NCBI GenBank assembly: GCA_022340705.1 | Contig: JAJDNJ010000115.1 | Span: 1 to 34,278, forward strand | Length of the DNA: 34,278 nt | Source: Betaproteobacteria bacterium | GTDB taxonomy: Bacteria; Pseudomonadota; Gammaproteobacteria; Burkholderiales; SG8-39 | Direction: 5' to 3' | The notes under the pieces: model-generated | The model's input: the letters and a program-made list of their open reading frames with translations, nothing else | What the model was told of the DNA's origin: nothing | The model's database searches: none | Shown here: positions 18,617-26,507 of the stretch, one piece after another | How positions within the stretch are numbered: position 1 is the first letter of the stretch | How the letters are laid out: the number at the start of each line of letters is the position of its first letter | Translations under genes and position numbers: made by a program

Positions 18617-19759
18617 ATGCGCACGATCGGTCCACTCGACTCCGCGGTTCTGCCTGAGGGCGTGCGGGCGCGCTTCGTGCCCGATGTCAACGGCCTCAAC
18701 ATGCACCTGCTCGAGGCCGGGTTCGAAACGCCGGGCAGACCATGCCTTCTTCTGCTGCACGGCTTTCCCGAGCTGGCCTACAGCTGGCGCCATCAGATGG
18801 CGCCGCTCGCCGCCGCCGGATTTCATGTCGTGGCTCCTGATCAGCGCGGCTACGGCCGCACGACCGGCTGGAATCCGGACTATGACGGCGACGTGCGGTC
18901 CTTTCACTTGTTCAATATCGTGCGCGATGCGCTCGCCCTGATCACCGCGCTCGATTACCGCGAGGTGGCGGCGGTGATCGGTCACGACTTCGGCTCGCTG
19001 GCAGCCGGCTCCTGTGCGTTGATCCGGCCCGACCTATTTCGCTCGGCGGTGATGATGAGCGCACCGTTCGGCGGCGCTCCGCCGCTTCTATCCCCACGCG
19101 CCGCCCCTGCCGTGCACGCGTCGCGCAACGTGCACGCGGATCTCGCGGCCTTGCCCCGCCCGCGCAAACATTACCAGTGGTATTACGCGACGCGCGCGGC
19201 GAGCGCTGACATGGACCAGCCGCCGCAGGGCGTGCACGACTTTCTGCGCGCCTACTTTCACTTCAAGAGTGCCGACTGGAAGAAGAATCAGCCGTTTCCG
19301 CTCAAGAGCTGGAGCGCCGACGAGCTGGCGAAGATGCCTACCTACTACATCATGGATCTGGACAAGTCCATGGCCGAGACCGTGGCGCCGGAGATGCCTT
19401 CCGCCGCCGAAATTGCGGCCTGCCGCTGGCTGCCGGATGAGGCGCTGCGCGTGTACAGCAGCGAATTCGGGCGCACGGGATTCCTGGGCGGGCTGCAGTG
19501 GTACCGGTGCATTACCGATAGCCGCTATACCGCGGAGTTCAAGCTCTTCGGGGGACGCACGATCGACGTGCCCGCCTGCTTCATCGCCGGCAAAAGCGAC
19601 TGGGGCATCTACCAGAAGCCGGGTGACCTCGAGCGGCTGCAGCAACGCGTCTGCACGCGGTTCCGTGGATGCCACCTGCTCGAAGGCGCCGGGCACTGGG
19701 TCCAGCAGGAGCAGCCCGAGCAGGTCAACCGGCTGCTGCTCGAGTTCCTGCGCGCCTAG
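18617..19759 (+). CDS. Alpha/beta hydrolase, epoxide-hydrolase-like
   Basis: 380-aa alpha/beta hydrolase. The oxyanion motif HGFPE is at residues 48-52, DQRGYGRT at 75-82, and the nucleophile elbow GHDFGS at 122-127 gives aspartate D124 rather than serine. The likely acid is D328 in GKSDWG and the histidine is H360 in GAGHWVQQE. An aspartate nucleophile with HGFPE is characteristic of soluble epoxide hydrolases and haloalkane or haloacetate dehalogenases. The long cap domain (about 165-310, tyrosine-rich) favours epoxide hydrolase. There is no signal peptide. It ends 9 nt from the convergent SDR gene. Confidence 0.87.
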   Translation: MRTIGPLDSAVLPEGVRARFVPDVNGLNMHLLEAGFETPGRPCLLLLHGFPELAYSWRHQMAPLAAAGFHVVAPDQRGYGRTTGWNPDYDGDVRSFHLFNIVRDALALITALDYREVAAVIGHDFGSLAAGSCALIRPDLFRSAVMMSAPFGGAPPLLSPRAAPAVHASRNVHADLAALPRPRKHYQWYYATRAASADMDQPPQGVHDFLRAYFHFKSADWKKNQPFPLKSWSADELAKMPTYYIMDLDKSMAETVAPEMPSAAEIAACRWLPDEALRVYSSEFGRTGFLGGLQWYRCITDSRYTAEFKLFGGRTIDVPACFIAGKSDWGIYQKPGDLERLQQRVCTRFRGCHLLEGAGHWVQQEQPEQVNRLLLEFLRA

Positions 19760-19768
19760 CCCACGCCA

Positions 19769-20560
19769 CTATTTGGCGCGCCAGCCGCCATCGACGACGA
19801 GCGCGTGGCCGTTGACGTAGGCCGCCTCGTCGGACAACAGCCAGCACACCGCCCGGGCGATGTCGTCCGGTTCTCCCCGCACGCCCACCGGGACGAGCGC
19901 CCTGACCTGGTCGGGGTTCACCACCACGCCGCGACCGCTCATGTCGGGCACGCCGGGTCCGAGGATCGACTGAGAATGCGCGCGCAGACTGGTGGGGATG
20001 GCGCCCGGGCAGATGCAATTCACCCGCAATCCGCGTGCGCCGTACGCGACCGCCATCTGGCGCGTCAGACCGACCACGCCATGCTTTGCGGCGATATACG
20101 CGGCGCCTCCGCCGGTGCCGCCCAGCCCGGCGACCGAGGCCATGTTGACGATCCGCCCGCGTCCGGCTGGAAGCATCTCCGCAAGTGCCCGCTTGCAGCC
20201 GAGGAACACGCCGGTCAGGTCGATGTCGATGACCCGGCGCCACGTCGTCTCGTCGAGCTCGTCGACGTCGAAGTATCCGTCGAGGATGCCGGCGTTGTTG
20301 AACAGCAGCGCGAGCGGGCCGAGCGCGCGGATCGCCGCGCCGACGGCAGCGTCCAGGGCCTTCGCACTCGCCACGTCGGCACCGTAGCCGGCACTGCGTC
20401 CGCCGGCCTCCTTCACCATGCGCGCGGTCTCCTGCGCCGCCGATGCATCGATGTCGATTGCCGCGACCGCGGCACCGCGCGCACCGAGCATGCATGCCGT
20501 TGCGCGGCCGATGCCCGATCCGGCCCCGGTGACCACTCCCATCTGTCCGTTGAATGTCAT
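19769..20560 (-). CDS. Short-chain dehydrogenase/reductase
   Basis: 263-aa classical SDR. Cofactor motif TGAGSGIG is at residues 11-18 and D36 in AAIDIDAS points to NAD(H) preference. NNAG is at 88-91, and the catalytic S142, Y155 and K159 are in place (AYIAAKHG). PGAIPT is at 185-190. The fourth member of the usual tetrad, asparagine, is replaced by D114 in IDIDLTGVF. The C-terminus YVNGHALVVDGGW is standard. It oxidises or reduces an unknown alcohol or ketone. The gene is monocistronic, convergent with the hydrolase gene and divergent from a small secreted-protein gene. Confidence 0.9.
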   Translation of the reverse strand: MTFNGQMGVVTGAGSGIGRATACMLGARGAAVAAIDIDASAAQETARMVKEAGGRSAGYGADVASAKALDAAVGAAIRALGPLALLFNNAGILDGYFDVDELDETTWRRVIDIDLTGVFLGCKRALAEMLPAGRGRIVNMASVAGLGGTGGGAAYIAAKHGVVGLTRQMAVAYGARGLRVNCICPGAIPTSLRAHSQSILGPGVPDMSGRGVVVNPDQVRALVPVGVRGEPDDIARAVCWLLSDEAAYVNGHALVVDGGWRAK

Positions 20561-20718
20561 CCTCGCTCACCCCTCTCTTGTGCCGATCTTGTCGCAGGTC
20601 CGGCTGCGCTGGCGGGCGGCCCTGCCCTGCTGCGTTATAGTGCGCCATTTCGCGCCGGGCCCGCGCCGCGCGCGCGTGCCATTTCGCTGAGCCGTCCCAA
20701 CCGACAAAGACCGAAACC

Positions 20719-21072
20719 ATGCTCCGATCCTTGACCGCCTGCTGCATGATCCTCCTCGCGCTCGCGATGACCGCAGCGCCTCAGGCGCGTGCGGCCGACG
20801 TCGCGCTACGCGGCGCGTCGAACTGCGCGATCTGGACCAAGGGGCGCGCACAGGGCGCCGCCGAGTATGAGAAAGCCTGGCTCGCGGGCTACTTCTCCGG
20901 CCTCGCGATTGGCACCGACGTGAACTTCTGGGGCATCAAGGGGCGCAACGAGATCGACAATGAGTCGGTCTGGAAGTGGATGGACGAGTATTGCGCGGCG
21001 CACCCCAAGGCGAATCTCGTTACCGCCGCCGAGAAGCTGTTCCTTGAGCGTTTTCGCGTCGTCTCCGACTAG
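20719..21072 (+). CDS. Small secreted protein, two-cysteine, unknown function
   Basis: 117-aa protein with a signal peptide (hydrophobic core LTACCMILLALAMTA, likely cut after ARA at residue 25). The mature part is about 92 residues with one cysteine pair, C36 and C92, likely a disulfide. It contains WLAGYFSGLAIGTDVNFW and SVWKWMDEYCAAHPKANLV. The layout is distantly reminiscent of Rap1a/Tai-like and HdeA-like periplasmic proteins, but this is only a fold-level impression. It lies 108 nt upstream of speA on the same strand; a promoter candidate between them suggests separate transcription. Confidence 0.75.
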   Translation: MLRSLTACCMILLALAMTAAPQARAADVALRGASNCAIWTKGRAQGAAEYEKAWLAGYFSGLAIGTDVNFWGIKGRNEIDNESVWKWMDEYCAAHPKANLVTAAEKLFLERFRVVSD

Positions 21073-21123
21073 CTTCGCCACGCGCCGGCGCCCGCCGTCA
21101 CAGCGCGGTCATCGTCGTGTGGC

Positions 21124-21152
21124 TTGCTATGCGCGGGTGCAGGGGACATACT
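21124..21152 (+). promoter_or_regulatory. Possible promoter of the spermidine operon
   Basis: TTGCTA (21124-21129) and CATACT (21147-21152) are 17 bp apart, each matching four of six consensus bases. The start point would be near 21159, leaving about 22 nt of leader before speA. No Shine-Dalgarno sequence is visible in that leader. Confidence 0.3.
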
Positions 21153-21180
21153 CACGCAATTTCAAATGCTTGGCACTTAA

Positions 21181-23121
21181 ATGCAAAAGCCAGCGAAGAA
21201 GCTGAAAGCTGTACCGAGCCCGGCCGAGTGGACCCCGACGGAGTCGGCCGAGCTCTACGGCGTGCGCAACTGGGGCGCAGGGTACTTCGACATCGCCGAC
21301 AACGGCGAAGTCACGGTCTGCGTGCAGTCGAACGGCGCGCGCGTCTCGGTCAGCATGATGGACCTCATCGCCGGGTTGCAGCAGCGTGGCCTGCAGATGC
21401 CCGTGCTGCTGCGCATCGAGAACCTGCTCGATGCGCAGATCTCGCTGCTCAACGAGAGCTTCCGACGGGCGATCGACGCGCTCGGTTACAAGTCCGAGTA
21501 TCGCGGCGTCTTCCCGATCAAGGTCAACCAGCAATGCCAGGTGATCGAGGAAATCGCGCGTTTCGGCGCGCGCTACGGGCACGGGCTCGAGGCCGGCAGC
21601 AAGGCCGAGCTTCTCATCGCGCTCGCGAATCTGGAACCGGGTTCTGGCTACATCATCTGCAACGGATACAAGGACGAGGAGTTCATCGACCTCGGCCTGC
21701 AGGCGCTGCAGCTCGGATACAAGTGTTTTTTTGTGCTCGAGACGCCGGCCGAGCTGCCGATCATCCTGGAGTGCAGCCGGCGGCTCGGCGTGCGCCCGAT
21801 GCTCGGCGCCCGGGTGAAGCTCGCGGCGCGCGTCGAAGGTCATTGGAACGAGTCAAGCGGTGACCGCAGCATCTTCGGCCTGACCACGGCGCAGATCGTC
21901 GAGCTGATCGATGCCCTGCGCCGGGACGAGATGCTCGACTGCCTGCAGCTGCTGCATTACCACCTCGGCTCTCAGATCCCCAACATCCGCGACATCCGTG
22001 GGGCGGTGCTGGAAGCCTGTCGCTATTACGTCGACCTCAAGCGCGAAGGCGCGGCGATGGGCTACCTCGACCTGGGCGGAGGGCTCGCGGTCGACTACGA
22101 CGGCTCGCAGACCAATTATCAGTACAGCAAGAACTATTCGCTCGACGAGTACTGTAGCGACATTCTGGAGACGATCATGAGCACGCTCGGCGCAGCGGGC
22201 ATCGAGCATCCCGTGATCGTCACCGAATCCGGGCGGGCGACGGTCGCCTACTCTTCGGTGCTGCTGTTCAATATCCTCGACGTGACGCGCTTCGAGCCCG
22301 GCGAGCTGCCGCCGGAGGTCCCCGAGGACGAGCACGAGTTGGTAAAGAACCTGCGCGAAGTGCTCAACAGCATCGGCCCGAAAACGTTCAAGGAGTGTTT
22401 CAACGACGCGCAGTACTACCGCGAGGAGATCCGCGACCTGTTCCGGCGCGGGCAGATTCGCCTGCGATCGCTGTCACTCGCGGAGAACATCTACCTGCAC
22501 ATCCTGCGCGGCATCAACACGGTCATTCAGAACGCGCGCCGCGTCCCGGCCGGTTTCGATGATCTCGAGGAATCCCTCGCCGACATCTACTACGGCAATT
22601 TTTCGGTCTTCCAGTCGCTGCCCGATGTCTGGGCGATCGAGCAGGTGTTTCCCGTGATGCCGGTGCACCGCCACGACGAGCGGCCCGGCCGACGCGCGAT
22701 CCTCGCGGATATCACATGCGATTCCGACGGCAAGATCGACAATTTCATCGAGGCGAGCGGCATCCGCAAGACGCTTCCGGTGCACGCCTGCATCGATGGC
22801 GAACCCTACTACTTCGGCGTGTTCCTGGTCGGAGCCTACCAAGAGACGCTCGGCGACCTGCACAACCTGATGGGTGACACCAACGTGGCGAGCGTGCGCA
22901 TCAACGATGACGGCACCTTCGACGTGATCCGCGAGATCGGCGGCGACAGCATCGCCGACGTGCTTTCCTACGTCGAATACCAGCCCGGGCAGCTGACGGA
23001 GCAGTTCCGGCGCATCGCGGAGCAGGCGGTACGCGACGGGCGCATCACGCTGGCCCAGCGCCAGACGGTGATGGAGTCCTTTGCCGCCAGCCTGCGCGGC
23101 TATACCTACTACGAGCATTGA
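21181..23121 (+). CDS. speA: Biosynthetic arginine decarboxylase
   Basis: 646-aa PLP enzyme converting arginine to agmatine and CO2, the first step of the polyamine route. It has the SpeA length. The PLP lysine K114 is in GVFPIKVNQQ, the LEAGSKAELL segment is at 137-146, and LGGGLAVDYDGS is the phosphate-binding glycine loop. The C-terminal part continues to GYTYYEH as in other SpeA proteins. The ATG directly follows the stop of a possible 5-codon frame, and no ribosome-binding site is visible. The next gene starts 19 nt after the stop, making this the first gene of a four-gene operon. Confidence 0.96.
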   Translation: MQKPAKKLKAVPSPAEWTPTESAELYGVRNWGAGYFDIADNGEVTVCVQSNGARVSVSMMDLIAGLQQRGLQMPVLLRIENLLDAQISLLNESFRRAIDALGYKSEYRGVFPIKVNQQCQVIEEIARFGARYGHGLEAGSKAELLIALANLEPGSGYIICNGYKDEEFIDLGLQALQLGYKCFFVLETPAELPIILECSRRLGVRPMLGARVKLAARVEGHWNESSGDRSIFGLTTAQIVELIDALRRDEMLDCLQLLHYHLGSQIPNIRDIRGAVLEACRYYVDLKREGAAMGYLDLGGGLAVDYDGSQTNYQYSKNYSLDEYCSDILETIMSTLGAAGIEHPVIVTESGRATVAYSSVLLFNILDVTRFEPGELPPEVPEDEHELVKNLREVLNSIGPKTFKECFNDAQYYREEIRDLFRRGQIRLRSLSLAENIYLHILRGINTVIQNARRVPAGFDDLEESLADIYYGNFSVFQSLPDVWAIEQVFPVMPVHRHDERPGRRAILADITCDSDGKIDNFIEASGIRKTLPVHACIDGEPYYFGVFLVGAYQETLGDLHNLMGDTNVASVRINDDGTFDVIREIGGDSIADVLSYVEYQPGQLTEQFRRIAEQAVRDGRITLAQRQTVMESFAASLRGYTYYEH

Positions 23122-23140
23122 ATCTGGGAAGGCAGCAGCC

Positions 23141-24334
23141 ATGGCCAAGGTGCTGATCATCGGCGCCGGCGGCGTGGGCCAGGTCGTAGCCCACAAGTGC
23201 GCGCAGGTGCCCGAGGTATTCGAAAGCATCGTGCTCGCGAGCCGGACCGAGGAGAAATGCCGGCGCATCGCAGCGCAGATCAAGCGCCCGATCGCGACCG
23301 CGCAGGTCGATGCCGACGATGTCGCGCAGACCACCGCGCTGCTCGAGCGGGAGAAGCCCGACGTGGTGATCAACGTCGCGCTGCCGTACCAGGATCTGGC
23401 GATCATGGACGCCTGTCTCGCGGCCGGCGTCGACTACGTCGATACCGCAAACTACGAGCCGCCCGACGAGGCGAAGTTCGAGTACAAGTGGCAGTGGGCC
23501 TACCACGAGCGCTTTCGCGACCGGGGCCTGATGGCGCTGCTCGGCAGCGGCTTCGATCCCGGCGTGACCAATGTGTTTACCGCCTGGCTGCACAAGCACG
23601 AATTCGACACGATCGACACGCTCGACATCATCGACTGCAACGCGGGCGAGCACGGCCAGGCCTTCGCCACCAACTTCAACCCGGAGATCAACATCCGCGA
23701 AGTCACCGCGCGCGGAAGGTACTGGGAGAGCGGCGCCTGGCAGAGCACCGATCCCCTGTCGGTCAGCCGCATGTTCGATTTCCCGGAAGGCATCGGCGCG
23801 AAGAAGATCTACCTCCTTTACCACGAGGAGCTCGAGTCCCTCGCCAAGCACTTTCCGGAGCTCAAGCGCGCGCGCTTTTGGATGACGTTCTCCGACAATT
23901 ACCTCACGCATTTGCGCGTTCTGGAGAACGTGGGCATGACGCGCATCGACCCGGTCGTCTACGAAGGTCGCGAGATCGTGCCGATCAAGTTCCTCAAAGC
24001 TCTGCTGCCCGATCCGGCGAGCCTCGGTCCGCTCACCAAGGGGCGTACCTGCATCGGCTGCCTGGTGCACGGCCGGCACACGGGCAAAGAGAAGGTTGCC
24101 TTTGTCTACAACATCTGCGATCACGAGGCCTGCTACCGCGAAGTGCAGTCGCAGGCCATCTCCTACACCACCGGCGTGCCGGCGATGATCGGCGCGAAGC
24201 TGATGCTGACCGGGAAATGGCGTGGCAAAGGCGTGTTCAACATGGAACAGCTCGACCCGGATCCGTTCATGGAAGATCTAAATCGCCACGGCCTTCCCTG
24301 GACGCTGACGACGCTCGATGCGCCCATGGACTGA
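23141..24334 (+). CDS. Carboxy(nor)spermidine dehydrogenase (saccharopine dehydrogenase family)
   Basis: 397-aa NAD(P)H enzyme of the saccharopine dehydrogenase family. The Rossmann motif GAGGVG is at residues 8-13, with further family segments INVALPYQDLAIMDACLAAG, VDYVDTANYEP and LGSGFDPGVTNVF. Members of this subgroup condense a diamine with L-aspartate semialdehyde: putrescine gives carboxyspermidine and 1,3-diaminopropane gives carboxynorspermidine. The neighbouring speA and speB supply putrescine, so carboxyspermidine is the inferred product. The start at 23141 has GGGAAGG upstream and the expected MAKVLIIGAG; the upstream in-frame extension overlaps speA and is rejected. Its end overlaps nspC by 17 nt. 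Confidence 0.92.
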   Translation: MAKVLIIGAGGVGQVVAHKCAQVPEVFESIVLASRTEEKCRRIAAQIKRPIATAQVDADDVAQTTALLEREKPDVVINVALPYQDLAIMDACLAAGVDYVDTANYEPPDEAKFEYKWQWAYHERFRDRGLMALLGSGFDPGVTNVFTAWLHKHEFDTIDTLDIIDCNAGEHGQAFATNFNPEINIREVTARGRYWESGAWQSTDPLSVSRMFDFPEGIGAKKIYLLYHEELESLAKHFPELKRARFWMTFSDNYLTHLRVLENVGMTRIDPVVYEGREIVPIKFLKALLPDPASLGPLTKGRTCIGCLVHGRHTGKEKVAFVYNICDHEACYREVQSQAISYTTGVPAMIGAKLMLTGKWRGKGVFNMEQLDPDPFMEDLNRHGLPWTLTTLDAPMD

Positions 24335-25508
24335 GGCACGCGCGCGCCTCGAGCGCTTCCGGCAGCTCGACCTGAAGCGTGTGCCCTCTCCCTGCTTCGT
24401 CGTCGACGAAGTCGCGATCGAGGAAAACTGCCGGCTGCTCGCCCATGTACAGCAGGCGAGCGGCGCGAAGGTCCTCGCCGCACTGAAGGCGTTCTCGATG
24501 TGGAGCCTGGCCCCGCTGGTCGCGCGCCAGCTGTCCGGTACCTGTGCCAGTGGCCTGCACGAAGCACGCCTGGGACGTGAAGAATACGGCGGCGAGGTGC
24601 ACACCTTCTGCGCTGCGTTCACCGAGCGCGAGCTGCGCGAGGTGCTCAAGATCTCCGATCACGTGGTGTTCAACTCGCAGGCCCAGTGGCGGCGCTTTCA
24701 GACACTCGCCCTCAGCGCACAGCGTGAGCGTCCCGGCCTGCGCTACGGCCTGCGCGTCAATCCCGAGAACAGCGAGGGCGCGGTGGCGCTTTACGATCCC
24801 TGCGCGCCCTGCTCGCGCCTCGGCATTCCGCGCGCGGAATTCCGTGCCGATCAACTCGAGGGCATCAGCGGCCTGCATTTCCACGCCCTGTGCGAGCAGG
24901 ACTTTCCGCCACTCGAGCGCACGGTGGCGGCGTTCGAAGCGAAGTTCGGCGAGTTCATCCCGCGCATGGAATGGATCAATTTCGGTGGCGGCCATCACAT
25001 CACCCGCTTCGACTATCAGGTCGACGCGCTGATCGCGCTGCTCAAGGACTTTCGCGCGCGGCACGGTGTTGCGCTCTACCTCGAGCCGGGCGAAGCGGTC
25101 GCCTATCATGCCGGCGTGCTAGTCGCAGAGGTGCTCGACCTGCCATTCAACGGTATGCCACTCGCCATCCTCGACACCTCGGCGACCTGCCATATGCCCG
25201 ACGTGATCGAGATGCCTTACCGCCCGAACATCCTGGGCGCCGGAGAGCCGGACAGCCGGCCGCATACTTACCGCCTCGGTGGCCAGACCTGTCTGGCGGG
25301 TGACGTGATCGGCGACTACGCGTTCGACGCGCCGCTGCGCATCGGGCAGCGGCTGGTGTTCGAGGACATGGCGTACTACACGATGGTGAAGACGACGACC
25401 TTCAACGGCATCAATCTGCCTTCGATCGCGATCTGGAACTCGCGGACCGATGCCTTGCGCGTGGTGCGCAGCTTCGGCTACCAGGATTTCAAGGGGCGGC
25501 TGTCGTGA
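24318..25508 (+). CDS. nspC: Carboxy(nor)spermidine decarboxylase
   Basis: 396-aa PLP decarboxylase of the alanine-racemase fold (group III). The PLP lysine is K57 in LAALKAFS. GGGHHIT (223-229) binds the phosphate, EPGEAVAYHAG is at 256-266, and the active-site cysteine is C325 in GGQTCLAGDVIGDY. It removes CO2 from carboxyspermidine or carboxynorspermidine to give the free polyamine. It overlaps the dehydrogenase gene by 17 nt and the agmatinase gene by 4 nt, indicating tight translational coupling. The pair with the preceding gene replaces spermidine synthase and S-adenosylmethionine decarboxylase. Confidence 0.94.
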   Translation: MRPWTEARARLERFRQLDLKRVPSPCFVVDEVAIEENCRLLAHVQQASGAKVLAALKAFSMWSLAPLVARQLSGTCASGLHEARLGREEYGGEVHTFCAAFTERELREVLKISDHVVFNSQAQWRRFQTLALSAQRERPGLRYGLRVNPENSEGAVALYDPCAPCSRLGIPRAEFRADQLEGISGLHFHALCEQDFPPLERTVAAFEAKFGEFIPRMEWINFGGGHHITRFDYQVDALIALLKDFRARHGVALYLEPGEAVAYHAGVLVAEVLDLPFNGMPLAILDTSATCHMPDVIEMPYRPNILGAGEPDSRPHTYRLGGQTCLAGDVIGDYAFDAPLRIGQRLVFEDMAYYTMVKTTTFNGINLPSIAIWNSRTDALRVVRSFGYQDFKGRLS

Positions 25509-26395
25509 GTGCGGCCGCGGCCGGCGCAGGCCGTTTCCTGGAGAGCGAGCTTCCTGAGCTGGCGCCCGAGAACGCGCGCTTCCACGTCCTGCCGGTGCCG
25601 TATGAAAAGACCGTCTCCTACGGAGGCGGCACGGCAAAGGGCCCCGCGGCGATCATCGCTGCCTCGAGCCAGCTCGAACGCTGGGACGGGGCGAGCGACC
25701 CGGGGGCGGAGGGGATCTATACCTGGCCGGCGATCGATTGCAGCGGTCCCGCGGCCCAGGTCATCGATGCGATCGCCGCCGCGGTCGCGAAGATTCTCGC
25801 CCTGGGCAAGATGCCCGTGGTGCTCGGCGGCGAGCACACGGTGACCGGCGGGGTCATACGCGGCTATCTGGACGCCGGCCTGCGCGATTTCGGTGTGGTG
25901 CAAATCGACGCGCACGCAGACCTGCGCGAGGCCTACGAGGGCGACCCGCTGAGCCATGCGAGCGTGATGCGCCGCGTGGTCGAGGCCGGGGTACCGCTGG
26001 TGCAGCTCGGCAACCGCGCCTATTGCGAAGAGGAGCGCGCCGCGCGCGCGCGCTATAAGGTCCACGCGATCGACGCCGATCAGCTCGTGCCGCAGGGCAT
26101 CCGATCGATCACCCTGCCGGCCGACTTCCCGCCGCAGGTGTTTTTCACCCTCGACGTGGACGGCATGGATCCTTCGGTGCTGCCGGCCACGGGGACTCCC
26201 GTTCCCGGCGGCCTGGGCTGGTACCAGACCCTGGGCCTGTTCGAGTCGGTCGCGCGTCAGCGGCCGATCATCGGCTTCGACATTCTGGAATTCGCCCCGA
26301 TTCCGGGATTTCACGCCTACGATTTCGCCGCCGCCCTGCTCGCCTACAAACTCATGGGCATCGTCCAGCGTGCGGGCCCCGATCCGGGACGTTGA
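25505..26395 (+). CDS. speB: Agmatinase
   Basis: 296-aa ureohydrolase that splits agmatine into putrescine and urea. The dinuclear manganese ligands are present: H111 in GGEHTVT, D135, H137 and D139 in QIDAHADLR, and D217 and D219 in TLDVDGMDP. Other ureohydrolases of this fold include arginase and guanidinobutyrase; the operon partner speA argues for agmatine. The GTG start overlaps the nspC stop in GTGA, a classic coupling overlap. It is the last gene of the operon; a palindrome 7 nt further on may end the transcript. Confidence 0.93.
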   Translation: MSAAAAGAGRFLESELPELAPENARFHVLPVPYEKTVSYGGGTAKGPAAIIAASSQLERWDGASDPGAEGIYTWPAIDCSGPAAQVIDAIAAAVAKILALGKMPVVLGGEHTVTGGVIRGYLDAGLRDFGVVQIDAHADLREAYEGDPLSHASVMRRVVEAGVPLVQLGNRAYCEEERAARARYKVHAIDADQLVPQGIRSITLPADFPPQVFFTLDVDGMDPSVLPATGTPVPGGLGWYQTLGLFESVARQRPIIGFDILEFAPIPGFHAYDFAAALLAYKLMGIVQRAGPDPGR

Positions 26396-26401
26396 AAACG
26401 C

Positions 26402-26420
26402 TTGATCTGGAACAGATCAA
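26402..26420. promoter_or_regulatory. Perfect 8-bp inverted repeat after speB
   Basis: TTGATCTG (26402-26409) and CAGATCAA (26413-26420) surround GAA. The element starts 7 nt after the speB stop and lies about 90 nt upstream of the porin start. It is AT-rich for this genome and has no following T-run, so it could be a protein-binding operator for the porin gene as readily as a terminator of the polyamine operon. Confidence 0.45.
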
Positions 26421-26447
26421 TGTTGCATTGTTACGCGTAAAGAACGC

Positions 26448-26499
26448 ACAGGCGGGCGGTACCCGCCGGGAGTACAGGCGGGCGGGGCCCGCCGGGGAG
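26448..26499 (+). repeat. Two tandem 26-bp hairpin units in the porin leader
   Basis: Unit 1 is 26448-26473 and unit 2 is 26474-26499. Both begin ACAGGCGGGCGG, differ at the two central bases, then share CCCGCCGGG; they differ again at the last few bases. Each unit forms a GGCGGG/CCCGCC stem and ends in a purine-rich GGGAG or GGGGAG. The second GGGGAG (26494-26499) is well placed as the porin ribosome-binding site, 8 nt from the ATG. Confidence 0.75.
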
Positions 26500-26507
26500 A
26501 ATCGTCG

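Noticed and set aside
21170-21186. Sigma-54-like TTGGCAC...TGC just at the speA start
   Set aside because: The GG and GC elements are 9 bases apart instead of 10 and the element overlaps the start codon, so it cannot drive speA.
26448-26499. Possible CRISPR-like or insertion-sequence-end repeat
   Set aside because: There are only two directly adjacent units with no spacers, no cas genes and no transposase; it is a tandem duplication in a leader.
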